A DNA stretch of 64,000 nt from Microtetraspora glauca. Its GTDB lineage: Bacteria; Actinomycetota; Actinomycetes; Streptomycetales; Streptomycetaceae. Made by a program: the position numbers and the translations under genes. The stretch spans positions 1 to 64,000 of the forward strand of contig JOFO01000001.1 in NCBI GenBank assembly GCA_000721275.1, in the 5' to 3' direction. Of this stretch, positions 41,207 to 49,897 are shown piece after piece. Each line of letters opens with the position of its first letter. Position 1 is the stretch's first letter. The notes under the pieces were generated by a model. It did no database searches, was not told the origin of the DNA, and saw only the letters and a list, made by a program, of their open reading frames with translations.

Positions 41207-43231
41207 TCAGGAGCCCAGGTGCTTGCGCAGGAAGGTGTACATCAGGGCCTTGTTGCGGGCGGCCTGCGCGTTGTCGGTGGCGCCGGCGTGCCCGCCGCCG
41301 GTGTTCTCGTGGAAGAGCACCGGGTGGCCCAGCTCGCGCAGCCGCGCCGCCGCCTTCCGCGCGTGCCCGGGGTGCACCCGGTCGTCGCGGGTGGAGGTGG
41401 TGAGCAGCACCGGCGGGTAGGGGGCGCCGGCGGTGAGCCGGTGGTACGGGGAGAGGTCGCGCAGGTGCGGCAGGTCGGCCTCGTCGTCGGGGTCGCCGTA
41501 CTCGGCGATCCAGGAGGCGCCGGCCAGCAGCTTGTGGAAGCGGACCATGTCGAGCAGCGGCACCTGGCAGACGATCGCGCCGAACAGCTCCGGGTAGCGG
41601 GTGAGCATGGCGCCCATGAGGAGGCCGCCGTTGCTGCCGCCGGCGGCGCCGAGCCGCTGCGGGGTGGTGATGCCGCGGGCGACGAGGTCGCGTGCGACGG
41701 CCGCGAAGTCCTCGAAGGCCTTGTGCCGGTGGGCGCCGAGCGCGGCCTGGTGCCAGCCGGGGCCGTACTCGCCGCCGCCGCGGATGTTGGCGATGACGTA
41801 CGTGCCGCCGGTCTCCAGCCAGCCGCGGCCGGTGAGGGCCGCGTACGAGGGGGTGAGGGAGACCTCGAAGCCGCCGTAGCCGTAGAGCAGGGTCGGGCCG
41901 GGGGCCGCGCCGGCGGAGCGGTCGGGGCCGATGACGAAGTACGGGACGCGGGTACCGTCGTCGGAGACGGCGAACGCCTGCTCGACGGAGAGTCCCGTGG
42001 TGTCGAAGCGGGCCGGGGCCTGCCGCAGGATCTCGGTGTCGCCGCCGACGGTGCCGCGGGTGAGGGTGGACGGCTGGAGGAAGCCGGAGACGTCGAGGAA
42101 GTACTCGTCGGAGACGTCCGGGTCGGTGTCGGTGACGGAGACCGCCGACAGCGGCGGGACGTCGGCGAGCGGGGCGCGCGACCAGCCGCCCTCCTCGCGC
42201 GGGGTCAGCACCTCGATGCGGGTGCTGACGTCCCGCATGGTCTCCAGGATCAGGTGGTGCCGGGTCCACGAGTGGCCGGCGAGCGCGGTCCGCTCGTCGG
42301 GGGCGAACAGGACCTCGGCGGTGCGGTCGCCGGCCAGGAAGGCGTCGAAGCCGAAGGCGAGGAGGGCGCCGGCGGGGTGGCCGAGCCACGGCGACTTGAG
42401 GGTGACGATCAGGTGCCGGCGGTGGGCGTAGACCTCGGCGTCCTCCGGGACCTCGATCCGCACCAGCCGGTCGCCGTCGGTGAGGAGGTGGGTCTCGCTG
42501 CGGAAGAAGTCGAGGGAGCGGCCGACGAAGGACCGCTCGTAGCCCGGGGTGGCGTCGTGCCAGGCCCAGGCGGAGACGTCGGCGGCCTCGCCCTCGAAGA
42601 CGGTGGGGGCCTCGGCGAGCGGGGTGCCGCGCCGCCAGCGGCGGACGGTGCGCGGGTAGCCGGCGTCGGTGAGGGAGCCGGGGCCGTGGTCGGTGCCGAC
42701 GAAGACGGTGTCGGCGTCGATCCAGCCGATGCTGGTCTTGGCCTCGGGCACGGTGAAGCCGCCGGCGACGAAGGCGCGCGCCTCCAGGTCGAACTCGCGG
42801 ACGACGGTGGCGTCGCCGCCGTCCCGGGAGAGGCAGACCAGCGCCCGGTCGTGGTCCGGTCGCCGGACCCGGGCGCCCGCCCACACCCACTTCTCGTCCT
42901 CGGCCGCGGCGAGCGCGTCGACGTCGAGCAGCGTCTCCCACTCGGGGGCGTCCTTGCGGTACTGCTCCAGGGTGGTGCGCCGCCACACGCCCCGTACGTG
43001 CTCGGCGTCCTGCCAGAAGTTGTAGAGGTACGGGCCGCGGCGGGTGGTGTACGGGATGCGGTCGACGGCGTCGAGCACCTCGCGCAGGCGGTCGGCGAAG
43101 GCGTCGAAGCCGGGCTCGGCGGTGAGCTCGGCCTCCGTCTCCGCGTTCCGCTCGGCCACCCAGGCGAGGGCCTGCTCGCCGTCGACGTCTTCCAGCCACA
43201 GGTACGGGTCGTCATGGTTCACGCGTGCCAT
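41207..43231 (-). CDS. Prolyl oligopeptidase (S9A family)
   Basis: 674 residues, cytoplasmic, no signal peptide. A seven-bladed propeller (about 75-400) covers the catalytic hydrolase domain. The triad is Ser in GAAGGSNGGLLMGAM, Asp in TTSTRDDRVHPGHA and His in ENTGGGHAGATDNAQ. TLLYGYGGFEVSLTPSYAAL and FVIANIRGGGEYGPGWH-like YVIANIRGGGEYGPGWHQAA are diagnostic. It cleaves after proline in short peptides. ATG at 43231; the stop of the convergent regulator is 19 bp away. The 30-bp gap to the kinase gene upstream suggests possible cotranscription. Confidence 0.94.
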   Translation of the reverse strand: MARVNHDDPYLWLEDVDGEQALAWVAERNAETEAELTAEPGFDAFADRLREVLDAVDRIPYTTRRGPYLYNFWQDAEHVRGVWRRTTLEQYRKDAPEWETLLDVDALAAAEDEKWVWAGARVRRPDHDRALVCLSRDGGDATVVREFDLEARAFVAGGFTVPEAKTSIGWIDADTVFVGTDHGPGSLTDAGYPRTVRRWRRGTPLAEAPTVFEGEAADVSAWAWHDATPGYERSFVGRSLDFFRSETHLLTDGDRLVRIEVPEDAEVYAHRRHLIVTLKSPWLGHPAGALLAFGFDAFLAGDRTAEVLFAPDERTALAGHSWTRHHLILETMRDVSTRIEVLTPREEGGWSRAPLADVPPLSAVSVTDTDPDVSDEYFLDVSGFLQPSTLTRGTVGGDTEILRQAPARFDTTGLSVEQAFAVSDDGTRVPYFVIGPDRSAGAAPGPTLLYGYGGFEVSLTPSYAALTGRGWLETGGTYVIANIRGGGEYGPGWHQAALGAHRHKAFEDFAAVARDLVARGITTPQRLGAAGGSNGGLLMGAMLTRYPELFGAIVCQVPLLDMVRFHKLLAGASWIAEYGDPDDEADLPHLRDLSPYHRLTAGAPYPPVLLTTSTRDDRVHPGHARKAAARLRELGHPVLFHENTGGGHAGATDNAQAARNKALMYTFLRKHLGS

Positions 43232-43261
43232 TGTCCCCCGGCGCCCGCCGGAGCCGGCCGG

Positions 43262-44881
43262 TCAGTCGGCGGTCTCCTTGTGCACCACGGTCCCGTCGGC
43301 GTCGACGGCGAGGTAGCCGGTCGCCGAGTAGTCGTTGGTGCGGTAGACGAGGAGGGTGGGGCGGTCCTTGTTGAAGGTCCAGCGCTCGGCGATCAGGTAG
43401 CGGGAGGTGGGCGACTCGACCTGGAGCTCGCGGTCGGCGCGCCGCGCCAGCTCCGGCAGGTCGTCCCAGGGCATCCGGGTCGGGTCGAACGGCTGCGCGT
43501 CGGGATCGGCGGAGCCGATGGTGCCGCCGACGCCCTGCCGGCTGACCCGGCCGTCCCGGTAGACGTACCGGTCGTAGGTCCGGGCGCCGGGCTTGGTGGG
43601 GATCTCGGCGACGGCGTACTCCTCGTAGACGACGAGCTGCTTGACGGTGGACACGCCGGTGGCGTCCCGGAAGGCGGCGACGGCGGTGCGGACACCGGCG
43701 GGGGTGAGGTGGGAGGCGGCGGCCAGCGGCGGCGTGGTCGCCGGGGCCGTGGCCGGGACGCCGCCGGTGGGCGTGCTGCCGGGGGTGCGGGTGGCGCCGG
43801 CCTGCTTGCCGTCGCCGTCGCCGCCGTCCTTCGGGAGGAACTGGGTGAGGGCGAGGGCGCCCAGCGCCCCGGCGAGGACCAGGCCGCCGGCGAGCCGGGC
43901 GAGGCGCCCGCGCCGGCCGCGGACGCGGGCCGAGGCGGGCGGGAGCGGGGTGGGCCCGCCGTACGGGTGGGGCGGGGGCGTCGGGTACGCCAGGGGGGCC
44001 GGCGGGCCGAAGCCCGCGGGCACGGCGTCGGCGGGCACGGCCGCCGCCTCGGCGAGGAGCCGGTCGAGCTCGGCGCCGTCGGGGCGCAGGGCGGGGTCGC
44101 GGACGAGGAGGCGGGTGAGGACGGGCCCGAGGGCGCCGGACCGGACCGGCGGCGGGATCGGGTCGTCGAGGACGGCGACGACGGTGGCGAGGCTGGTGGC
44201 GCGGCGCAGCGGGTGGTGGCCCTCGGTCGCCACGTACAGCAGCATGCCGAGCGACCACAGGTCGGAGGCCGGGTTGCCCTCCTCGCCGCGGACCCGCTCG
44301 GGGGCGATGAAGTCGGCGGAGCCGATGAGGTCGCCGGAGGCGGTGAGCCGGGAGGTGGCCTCGTCGAAGGCGGCGATGCCGAAGTCGGTGAGGACGGCGC
44401 CGCCTTCGGCGCGCAGCAGGACGTTGGCGGGCTTGACGTCGCGGTGCTGGATGCCGGCGGCGTGGGCGGCGCGCAGGGCACCGAGGACCTGCCGGCCGAG
44501 GGTGATCGCCTCGGGGACGGGCAGCGGCCCGGCGGCGAGCCGGTCGGCGACGGAGCTCCCCTCGACGAGTTCCATGACGATCCACGGGGCGGAGCCGTCG
44601 GCGGGCTCGACGATGTGGTGGACCGTCACCACGTGCGGGTGGGAGAGGCGGGCGAGCGCGCGGGCCTCGCGGATCGCCCGGGCCCTCAGCTGGGCCGTCA
44701 GGCCGGGCTGGGCGTCCTCGGCGGCCGGGTCCGGCGGGCGGACCTCCTTCAGGGCGACGTCCCGGTCGAGGGCGATGTCCCGGGCCCGCCACACGGTGCC
44801 CATGCCGCCGCTGCCGAGCCGGGAGACCAGCCGGAATCGTCCGTCGACGAGGGGTCTGCCGTCGTCGTCACTCGTGCTCAT
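43262..44881 (-). CDS. Membrane Ser/Thr protein kinase (PknB-type)
   Basis: 539 residues. The Gly-loop LGSGGMGTV (22-30), Lys45 in VALKEV, HRDVKPANV (146-154) and DFG (166-168) give an intact kinase domain to about residue 270. A Pro-rich juxtamembrane region follows, then one membrane helix at about 330-349 (AGGLVLAGALGALALTQFLP), then a ~190-residue extracellular part (LTPAGVRTAVAAFRDATGVS, YVYRDGRVSRQGVGGT) of unknown fold; no PASTA repeats. It could sense an external signal and phosphorylate cytoplasmic targets. Upstream of the prolyl oligopeptidase gene on the same strand. Confidence 0.92.
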   Translation of the reverse strand: MSTSDDDGRPLVDGRFRLVSRLGSGGMGTVWRARDIALDRDVALKEVRPPDPAAEDAQPGLTAQLRARAIREARALARLSHPHVVTVHHIVEPADGSAPWIVMELVEGSSVADRLAAGPLPVPEAITLGRQVLGALRAAHAAGIQHRDVKPANVLLRAEGGAVLTDFGIAAFDEATSRLTASGDLIGSADFIAPERVRGEEGNPASDLWSLGMLLYVATEGHHPLRRATSLATVVAVLDDPIPPPVRSGALGPVLTRLLVRDPALRPDGAELDRLLAEAAAVPADAVPAGFGPPAPLAYPTPPPHPYGGPTPLPPASARVRGRRGRLARLAGGLVLAGALGALALTQFLPKDGGDGDGKQAGATRTPGSTPTGGVPATAPATTPPLAAASHLTPAGVRTAVAAFRDATGVSTVKQLVVYEEYAVAEIPTKPGARTYDRYVYRDGRVSRQGVGGTIGSADPDAQPFDPTRMPWDDLPELARRADRELQVESPTSRYLIAERWTFNKDRPTLLVYRTNDYSATGYLAVDADGTVVHKETAD

Positions 44882-44920
44882 GAGCGGTCATCGTAGGGGG
44901 CCGGGGTGACAGCCGGGGAT

Positions 44921-44950
44921 CCGGGCGGCGCCGGGGAGGGCGCCGCCCGG
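44921..44950 (-). terminator. Terminator of the acyl-CoA dehydrogenase unit
   Basis: CCGGGCGGCGCC-GGGGAG-GGCGCCGCCCGG is a perfect 12-bp stem with a 6-nt loop, 10 bp beyond the acyl-CoA dehydrogenase stop and before the kinase start. It separates the PadR/acyl-CoA dehydrogenase unit from the kinase. Confidence 0.85.
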
Positions 44951-44960
44951 ACCGGCGCGG

Positions 44961-46685
44961 TCAGGGCTTCATCTCGTAGGCGCCGGAGAGCGCTTCGACG
45001 CGGGCCCAGACGCGGGCGGTGCGGGCCTCGTCGGCGACGGGGCGGCGGACCGCGCCGAGCGCCCACGCCTGCTGCGCCTCGGTGGCGGAGTCCTTGCCGT
45101 GGAGTTCGACGGCGTGGGCGGAGAAGTCGCGGACGAGGACCGCGAACAGCTCGTCGAGGACGTCGTCGTCGAGGCCGGTGAGGGCGGCCTGCTCCAGGAC
45201 GAGCTGGGCGTGGACGACGAGCGCGAAGAGCTGCCCGACGGCGAGGAGCAGGTCGAGGTCGCGGCTCTGGGCCTCGTCGGGGGCGGCGGTGCGGACGAAG
45301 TCGCAGAGGGCGTCGGCCTGTTCGCGGAAGCGGGCGACGTTCGGGAGGCGGTCGTACGCGTCGAACGCGGGCCGCCAGTCGTGGAAGCGGACGGAGCCGA
45401 GGCCGCGGGCGGGGCCCTGGCGGAAGAGGAACGCGTCGTCGGCGGCGTCGAGGCGGGTGGGGACGGCGGGCGTGTCGACCGGGTCCAGGAGGTGGTTGCG
45501 GAGGAACTTGAGGATGAGGGCGAGGTTGACGTGGACCGTGCCCTCCAGCTTCGGCAGGCCGCGGATCTCGACGGCCGCCTGGGCGAAGTAGTTGTCCTTC
45601 TCGAAGCCCTTGGCGGCGATGACGTCCCACATGAGGTCGATGACCTTCTCGCCCTCGGTGGTCACCTTCATCTTCGTCATGGGGTTGAAGAGGAGGTAGC
45701 GGCGGTCGTCGGGTCCGGCGGTGCGGAAGTAGTCGACGGCGCGGTCGCTGAAGAGCTTCATGCCGGCCAGCCGGACGTAGGCGTCGGTGAGTTCGCGGCG
45801 CACGTGCGGGAAGGCGGTGACGGGACGGCCGTAGAGGACCCGGTTGTGGGCGTGGGTGACGGCCTCGTACATCGCGTGCTCGCAGATGCCGATGGACGCG
45901 GTGCAGAGGTTGAACTTGCCGACGTTGACGGTGTTGAGGGCGGCGTCGAAGGCGGCGCGGCCGGTGTGCAGGACGTCCTCGGCGGCGACGGGGTAGTCCT
46001 CCAGACGGAACTCGCTGACGTACTTGGAGGAGTCGACGACGTTCTTCACCAGGTGGTAGGCCGGGTGGCGGCTGTCGGCGGCGAAGAAGACGTAGCCGTC
46101 GGGGCCCTCGACGTCGGTGCGGCGGCCGAAGACGGAGACGAGACCGGCCTTGTTGCCGTTGCCGATGTAGTACTTGGAGCCGCTGGCGCGGAAGCCGCCC
46201 TCGCCGTCCGGGGTGAGCAGCATGTCGGTGGAGTAGATGTCGGCGCCGTGCGTCTTCTCGGACAGGCCGAAGGCGAACACCTCGCCCTGGTCGAGGAGTT
46301 CGGCGGCGCGGGCGCGGGCGGCGGCGTTGTCGCTCTGCCAGACCGGGCCGAGGCCGAGGATGGTGACCTGCCAGGCGTACCAGTAGTCGAGACCGTAGAA
46401 GCCGAGGATCTCGTTGAGGGCGGCGATGCGGGCGGTGTCCCAGCGCTTGTCGCCCCGGTCCTCGCCGGCCTCGGTCGCGGGCGTGAGGAAGGTGGCGAAG
46501 AGCCCTTCCTTCGCGGCGAAGGCGAGGAAGTCGCCGAGCCAGGCGCGGGTGCGGTAGTCCTCGATGATCCGGCGCTTGCCGCGCTCCTCGAACCAGTCGA
46601 CCGTGGCGCGCAGCAGCCTGCGGGTCTCGGGGTCGAAGTGCGCGGGGTCGTAGGTGCGCGGGTTGAACAGGAGCGCGTCGGCCAT
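44961..46685 (-). CDS. Acyl-CoA dehydrogenase family protein
   Basis: 574 residues, larger than classical acyl-CoA dehydrogenases because of an N-terminal extension and extra C-terminal helices. FAFGLSEKTHGADIYSTDML and SGSKYYIGNGNKAGLVSVFG form the middle beta-domain; KLEGTVHVNLALILKFLRNH includes the Glu expected as catalytic base (Glu in LEGT). It would oxidise an acyl-CoA to an enoyl-CoA with FAD; the chain length is unknown. ATG at 46685. A PadR gene lies 64 bp upstream on the same strand, and a perfect hairpin follows the stop. Confidence 0.9.
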   Translation of the reverse strand: MADALLFNPRTYDPAHFDPETRRLLRATVDWFEERGKRRIIEDYRTRAWLGDFLAFAAKEGLFATFLTPATEAGEDRGDKRWDTARIAALNEILGFYGLDYWYAWQVTILGLGPVWQSDNAAARARAAELLDQGEVFAFGLSEKTHGADIYSTDMLLTPDGEGGFRASGSKYYIGNGNKAGLVSVFGRRTDVEGPDGYVFFAADSRHPAYHLVKNVVDSSKYVSEFRLEDYPVAAEDVLHTGRAAFDAALNTVNVGKFNLCTASIGICEHAMYEAVTHAHNRVLYGRPVTAFPHVRRELTDAYVRLAGMKLFSDRAVDYFRTAGPDDRRYLLFNPMTKMKVTTEGEKVIDLMWDVIAAKGFEKDNYFAQAAVEIRGLPKLEGTVHVNLALILKFLRNHLLDPVDTPAVPTRLDAADDAFLFRQGPARGLGSVRFHDWRPAFDAYDRLPNVARFREQADALCDFVRTAAPDEAQSRDLDLLLAVGQLFALVVHAQLVLEQAALTGLDDDVLDELFAVLVRDFSAHAVELHGKDSATEAQQAWALGAVRRPVADEARTARVWARVEALSGAYEMKP

Positions 46686-46749
46686 GGGGGTACCGCCTTG
46701 GGTGCGAGGGGTGGACGAGGGGGGGCGCGGGGTCGGGCGGGGGTGCCGC

Positions 46750-47298
46750 TCAGAACCTGCGCAGGGTGGCGAGGACGTCGTCGAGCCAGCCGATCATCAT
46801 GCGCTCGTACGCGATGCCGCCGCGGAGCACGGCGTGCTGGAGCTCGCGTTCGGCGTCGGGCGGGGTGCCGTCGTCGGGGCGCGGCGGGAAGTCCCGGGCC
46901 TCGCCGGCGAGGTAGTGGGCGAGGCGGTCGGTGTGGGCCTGCCGGTGCCGTTCGACCTCGCGGACGAGGCCGGCGGGGTCGTCGAAGGCGGCGCCGCGGA
47001 TCTTGACGGCGAGGTCGTGCCGGACGCTCTCGGGCTCGATCGGCTCGCGCAGCCAGGAGCTGAGGGCCGCGTGCCCGAGGTCGGCGACGGAGTACTCCTT
47101 CTTGTCCGGCCGCCCCTGCTGGGGGACGTCGCGGGCGGCGACCCAGCCGTCGTTCTCCATCCGCTTGAGGACGCGGTAGATCTGCTGGTGGGTGGCGGTC
47201 CAGAAGTAGCCGATGGACCGCTCGAACCGGCGGGCCAGTTCGTATCCGGACCCCGGCTTCTCCAGCAGCGAGACCAGGATCGCGTGTTCGAGCGCCAT
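46750..47298 (-). CDS. PadR-family transcriptional regulator
   Basis: 182 residues. The winged HTH reads LEHAILVSLLEKPGSGYELA, YFWTATHQQIYRVLKRMEND and RPDKKEYSVADLGHAALSSW; a C-terminal Vir-like helical dimer domain follows (RHRQAHTDRLAHYLAGEA, GIAYERMMIGWLDDVLATL). It starts 13 bp from a perfect palindrome (47311-47330), typical for PadR autoregulation, and lies directly upstream of the acyl-CoA dehydrogenase gene. It probably represses both until a phenolic or acyl ligand binds. ATG at 47298. Confidence 0.92.
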   Translation of the reverse strand: MALEHAILVSLLEKPGSGYELARRFERSIGYFWTATHQQIYRVLKRMENDGWVAARDVPQQGRPDKKEYSVADLGHAALSSWLREPIEPESVRHDLAVKIRGAAFDDPAGLVREVERHRQAHTDRLAHYLAGEARDFPPRPDDGTPPDAERELQHAVLRGGIAYERMMIGWLDDVLATLRRF

Positions 47299-47310
47299 GC
47301 CCCGATCCTG

Positions 47311-47330
47311 CTATGCAACTGGTTGCATAG
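47311..47330. promoter_or_regulatory. PadR operator palindrome
   Basis: CTATGCAAC-TG-GTTGCATAG is a perfect 9+9-bp inverted repeat, 12 bp upstream of the padR start. ATGCAAC/GTTGCAT arms resemble known PadR-family sites. The region is AT-rich against its GC-rich surroundings and probably overlaps the promoter. Confidence 0.85.
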
Positions 47331-47407
47331 CAAGGCGGGGCCGGGGCGATGAGACGCGCCTCACGCCGCCGCGTCCGCTGTCGGTGCCGCTGGCTACGCT
47401 CGGCCCC

Positions 47408-48547
47408 ATGACCCCGCACCTGGTGGACGCCGCATGGGACCGCATCGACCGCTGGCTCCTCGCGCACGCGCCCCGCACCTTCGCCACGCTCGCGCCGCCC
47501 GCGCGGGACGAGGACATCCGCGCGGCCGAGCGGGAGTTGGGCGTCGCCTTCCCGCCGGAGCTGACGGCGTCGCTGCGCCGCCACGACGGCGCCCGCCCGG
47601 GACCGGAGGCGTTCCGCTTCGACAACCACGACCGGCCCCTCGGCCTGCGGGGCATCGTGGAGGCGACCGGCTTCCTGCGGGGTTGCGCGCAGGGCCTGAC
47701 CGAGGAGCAGGCGGTGGGCTACTGGCTGCCCGGCTACGTCCAGTTCGGCACGTACGAGGTCACCGCCGACGGGCTCGCGACCGACTGCGACCCGCGCCGG
47801 GACACGTACGGGACGATCGGCCGCTTCTTCGACGAGACGGGCACCCGCTTCGGGACGGCCCTCTCCCTGGGGGCGTACCTCACCGAGCAGGCGGACCGGC
47901 TGGAGACGCCCGGGCGACCCGTCGTCTTCGCGGGCCGCCTGATCTGGGAGGACGCACCCGCGCGCCTCCCGGACTGGGACCCCGCCGACACCCCGCCGCC
48001 GGGGCCGGAGCTGCCCGCGCCGCACCTCCCGGCCGACCCGGCGGAGCGCGTGATGGTCTGCGACCTCGATCACCTCGACGAGCTGGCCGCCCTCGTCGCC
48101 ACCCTGACCGCGGAGCGCGTCGCCGCGGCGGCCCGCGCCCAGGCCCGCCGGCTGGCCGGGGAGACCGGTCTGACCGCGTACCCCGAGGTGACCGCGGCCC
48201 TGGCCGCCCTCGACGCCGGCACCCCCGACCCCTCCCCCGACGGTCCCGCACTCCTGCGGCTGCGGGCCGTGACGGCGGCGGCGCACGCGCGCGGCGACCG
48301 GATCCGGTCCTTCGCCGCCCTCCAGCTGGCCCACGCGCTGCGCGGCTCCGCCTACCGCGCGGTCGCCGGGATACCCGCCGCCCGCTCCCTCTGCGTCCCG
48401 CGCTGGCGCGACGACCTGCACGCCGACCTCGGCGCCCCGCCGCTGCCCCCGGTCCCCGACGACGCCTTCTGGGCCGCGCTCCGCAACCCGGCGATCGACG
48501 CGGACGCGTACGCCGACGGGTACGACGAGATCGGCGAACGGGTCTAG
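47408..48547 (+). CDS. SMI1/KNR4 (SUKH)-domain protein
   Basis: 379 residues. The N-terminal SUKH pattern is APPARDEDIRAAERELGVAF followed by PPELTASLRRHDGARP, then GYWLPGYVQFGTYEVTADGL. The C-terminal half (about 220-379) is helical and Ala-rich and not recognised. SUKH proteins are often immunity proteins to nuclease toxins, but no toxin gene is adjacent; stand-alone SUKH proteins are common in Streptomyces. ATG at 47408. It is divergent from padR across the palindrome and lies 77 bp upstream of the CYP152-like gene. Confidence 0.8.
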   Translation: MTPHLVDAAWDRIDRWLLAHAPRTFATLAPPARDEDIRAAERELGVAFPPELTASLRRHDGARPGPEAFRFDNHDRPLGLRGIVEATGFLRGCAQGLTEEQAVGYWLPGYVQFGTYEVTADGLATDCDPRRDTYGTIGRFFDETGTRFGTALSLGAYLTEQADRLETPGRPVVFAGRLIWEDAPARLPDWDPADTPPPGPELPAPHLPADPAERVMVCDLDHLDELAALVATLTAERVAAAARAQARRLAGETGLTAYPEVTAALAALDAGTPDPSPDGPALLRLRAVTAAAHARGDRIRSFAALQLAHALRGSAYRAVAGIPAARSLCVPRWRDDLHADLGAPPLPPVPDDAFWAALRNPAIDADAYADGYDEIGERV

Positions 48548-48624
48548 CGCCTGCCCGGCCGCCGTACGGGTGGCGCCGGGCACCGGAGGCGTGTCCGCGG
48601 TCCGTCATCGGGTACGCGCCTCCC

Positions 48625-49875
48625 ATGACTCCCTCCAGGAACCCCGCACCGTGGAAGGACAGCACACTCGGGCTGCTCGCCCAGGGTTACGCGTGGCTGC
48701 CCGACCGGATGCGCCGCAGCCCCGACGGCACCGTCCGGTGCCGCCTCCTCGGACGGCCCGCCGTCGCCCTGCGCGGCCCGGAGGCCGTCGGCTTCTTCTA
48801 CGACGAGAAGCACGTCGTACGGACCGCGGCCCTTCCCGGCCCGGTCCTCGACACGCTCTTCGGCCGGGGCGCCGTCCACACCCTCGACGGCGAGGCGCAC
48901 CGGGTCCGCAAGGCGCTGTTCGTCGCCCTCCTCAAGGACGACGCCGGCGTGGCCGAGCTGGGCCGGATCGCCGGCCGGTACTGGCGGGAAGCACTGGCCG
49001 GCCGCCCGGGCCGGACCGTCGTCGTCTTCGACGAGGCCGCCCGGGTCCTCGCGCTCGCCGTCCGGGACTGGGCGGGCGTGCCGCTCTCCGACCCGGCGAC
49101 CGCCGAACTGGCCCGTGACTGCGTCGCCATGGTCGACGGGTTCGCCACGCCCGGCCCCCGTCACCTGCGTGCCCGCCGGGCCCGCCGCCGCCAGGAGCAG
49201 GCCCTCGCCGAGCTGGTCACGGACGTGCGCCGGACACCGGAGGCGGACGCCAAGGGCTCGGCGCTGGAGGCGGTGGCGTGGCACCGGGACGCGGACGGGT
49301 CCCTCCTCTCCCCCGCCACCGCCGCGGTCGAGCTCCTGAACGTCATCCGGCCCACCGTCGCCGTCGCCTGGTTCGCCGCCTTCGCCGCCCACGCCCTGCA
49401 CCGGTGGCCCGACCAGCGCGCGCTGCTGCGGACCGACACCTCCGGCGTCCGCGCCGAGGCGTTCGCCCACGAGGTGCGCCGCTTCTACCCGTTCGCGCCG
49501 TTCGTCGGCGGGCTCGCGGCCCAGGACCTGACGTGGCGCGGCCAGGACATCCGCAAGGACACCCTGATGCTGCTCGACCTGTACGGCCAGAACCACGATC
49601 CCGCCCTGTGGGAGCACCCGTACCGCTTCGACCCCAGCCGGTTCACCCGCCCCGTCCGGCCGCCGCAGCCGCTGGACGTCCTCGTCCCGCAGGGAGGCGG
49701 GGACCCGTCGCGCGGCCACCGGTGCCCGGGCGAGGACATCACGGTCACGCTGCTCGCGGTCCTCGCGACGGAACTCGCGCGGCTCGACCACGACGTCCCC
49801 GAGCAGGACCTCAGCATCCCCCTGCGCCGCGTCCCCACCCTTCCCGGCGAGGGGTTCCGGCTGCGGACGCGGTGA
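48625..49875 (+). CDS. CYP152-type fatty acid peroxygenase
   Basis: 416 residues. Instead of the usual P450 acid-alcohol pair, the I-helix carries Arg242-Pro243 in NVIRPTVAVAW, the hallmark of H2O2-driven CYP152 enzymes such as P450-BSbeta, where the Arg binds the fatty-acid carboxylate. The haem loop GHRCPGEDIT has Cys367. FHTLDGEAHRVRKALF-like VHTLDGEAHRVRKALF is typical. It would hydroxylate (or decarboxylate) fatty acids with H2O2 and no redox partner. ATG at 48625. It is downstream of the SUKH gene on the same strand and convergent with the siderophore operon. Confidence 0.92.
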   Translation: MTPSRNPAPWKDSTLGLLAQGYAWLPDRMRRSPDGTVRCRLLGRPAVALRGPEAVGFFYDEKHVVRTAALPGPVLDTLFGRGAVHTLDGEAHRVRKALFVALLKDDAGVAELGRIAGRYWREALAGRPGRTVVVFDEAARVLALAVRDWAGVPLSDPATAELARDCVAMVDGFATPGPRHLRARRARRRQEQALAELVTDVRRTPEADAKGSALEAVAWHRDADGSLLSPATAAVELLNVIRPTVAVAWFAAFAAHALHRWPDQRALLRTDTSGVRAEAFAHEVRRFYPFAPFVGGLAAQDLTWRGQDIRKDTLMLLDLYGQNHDPALWEHPYRFDPSRFTRPVRPPQPLDVLVPQGGGDPSRGHRCPGEDITVTLLAVLATELARLDHDVPEQDLSIPLRRVPTLPGEGFRLRTR

Positions 49876-49897
49876 GGGACGGGCGGTGCGGGACGGG

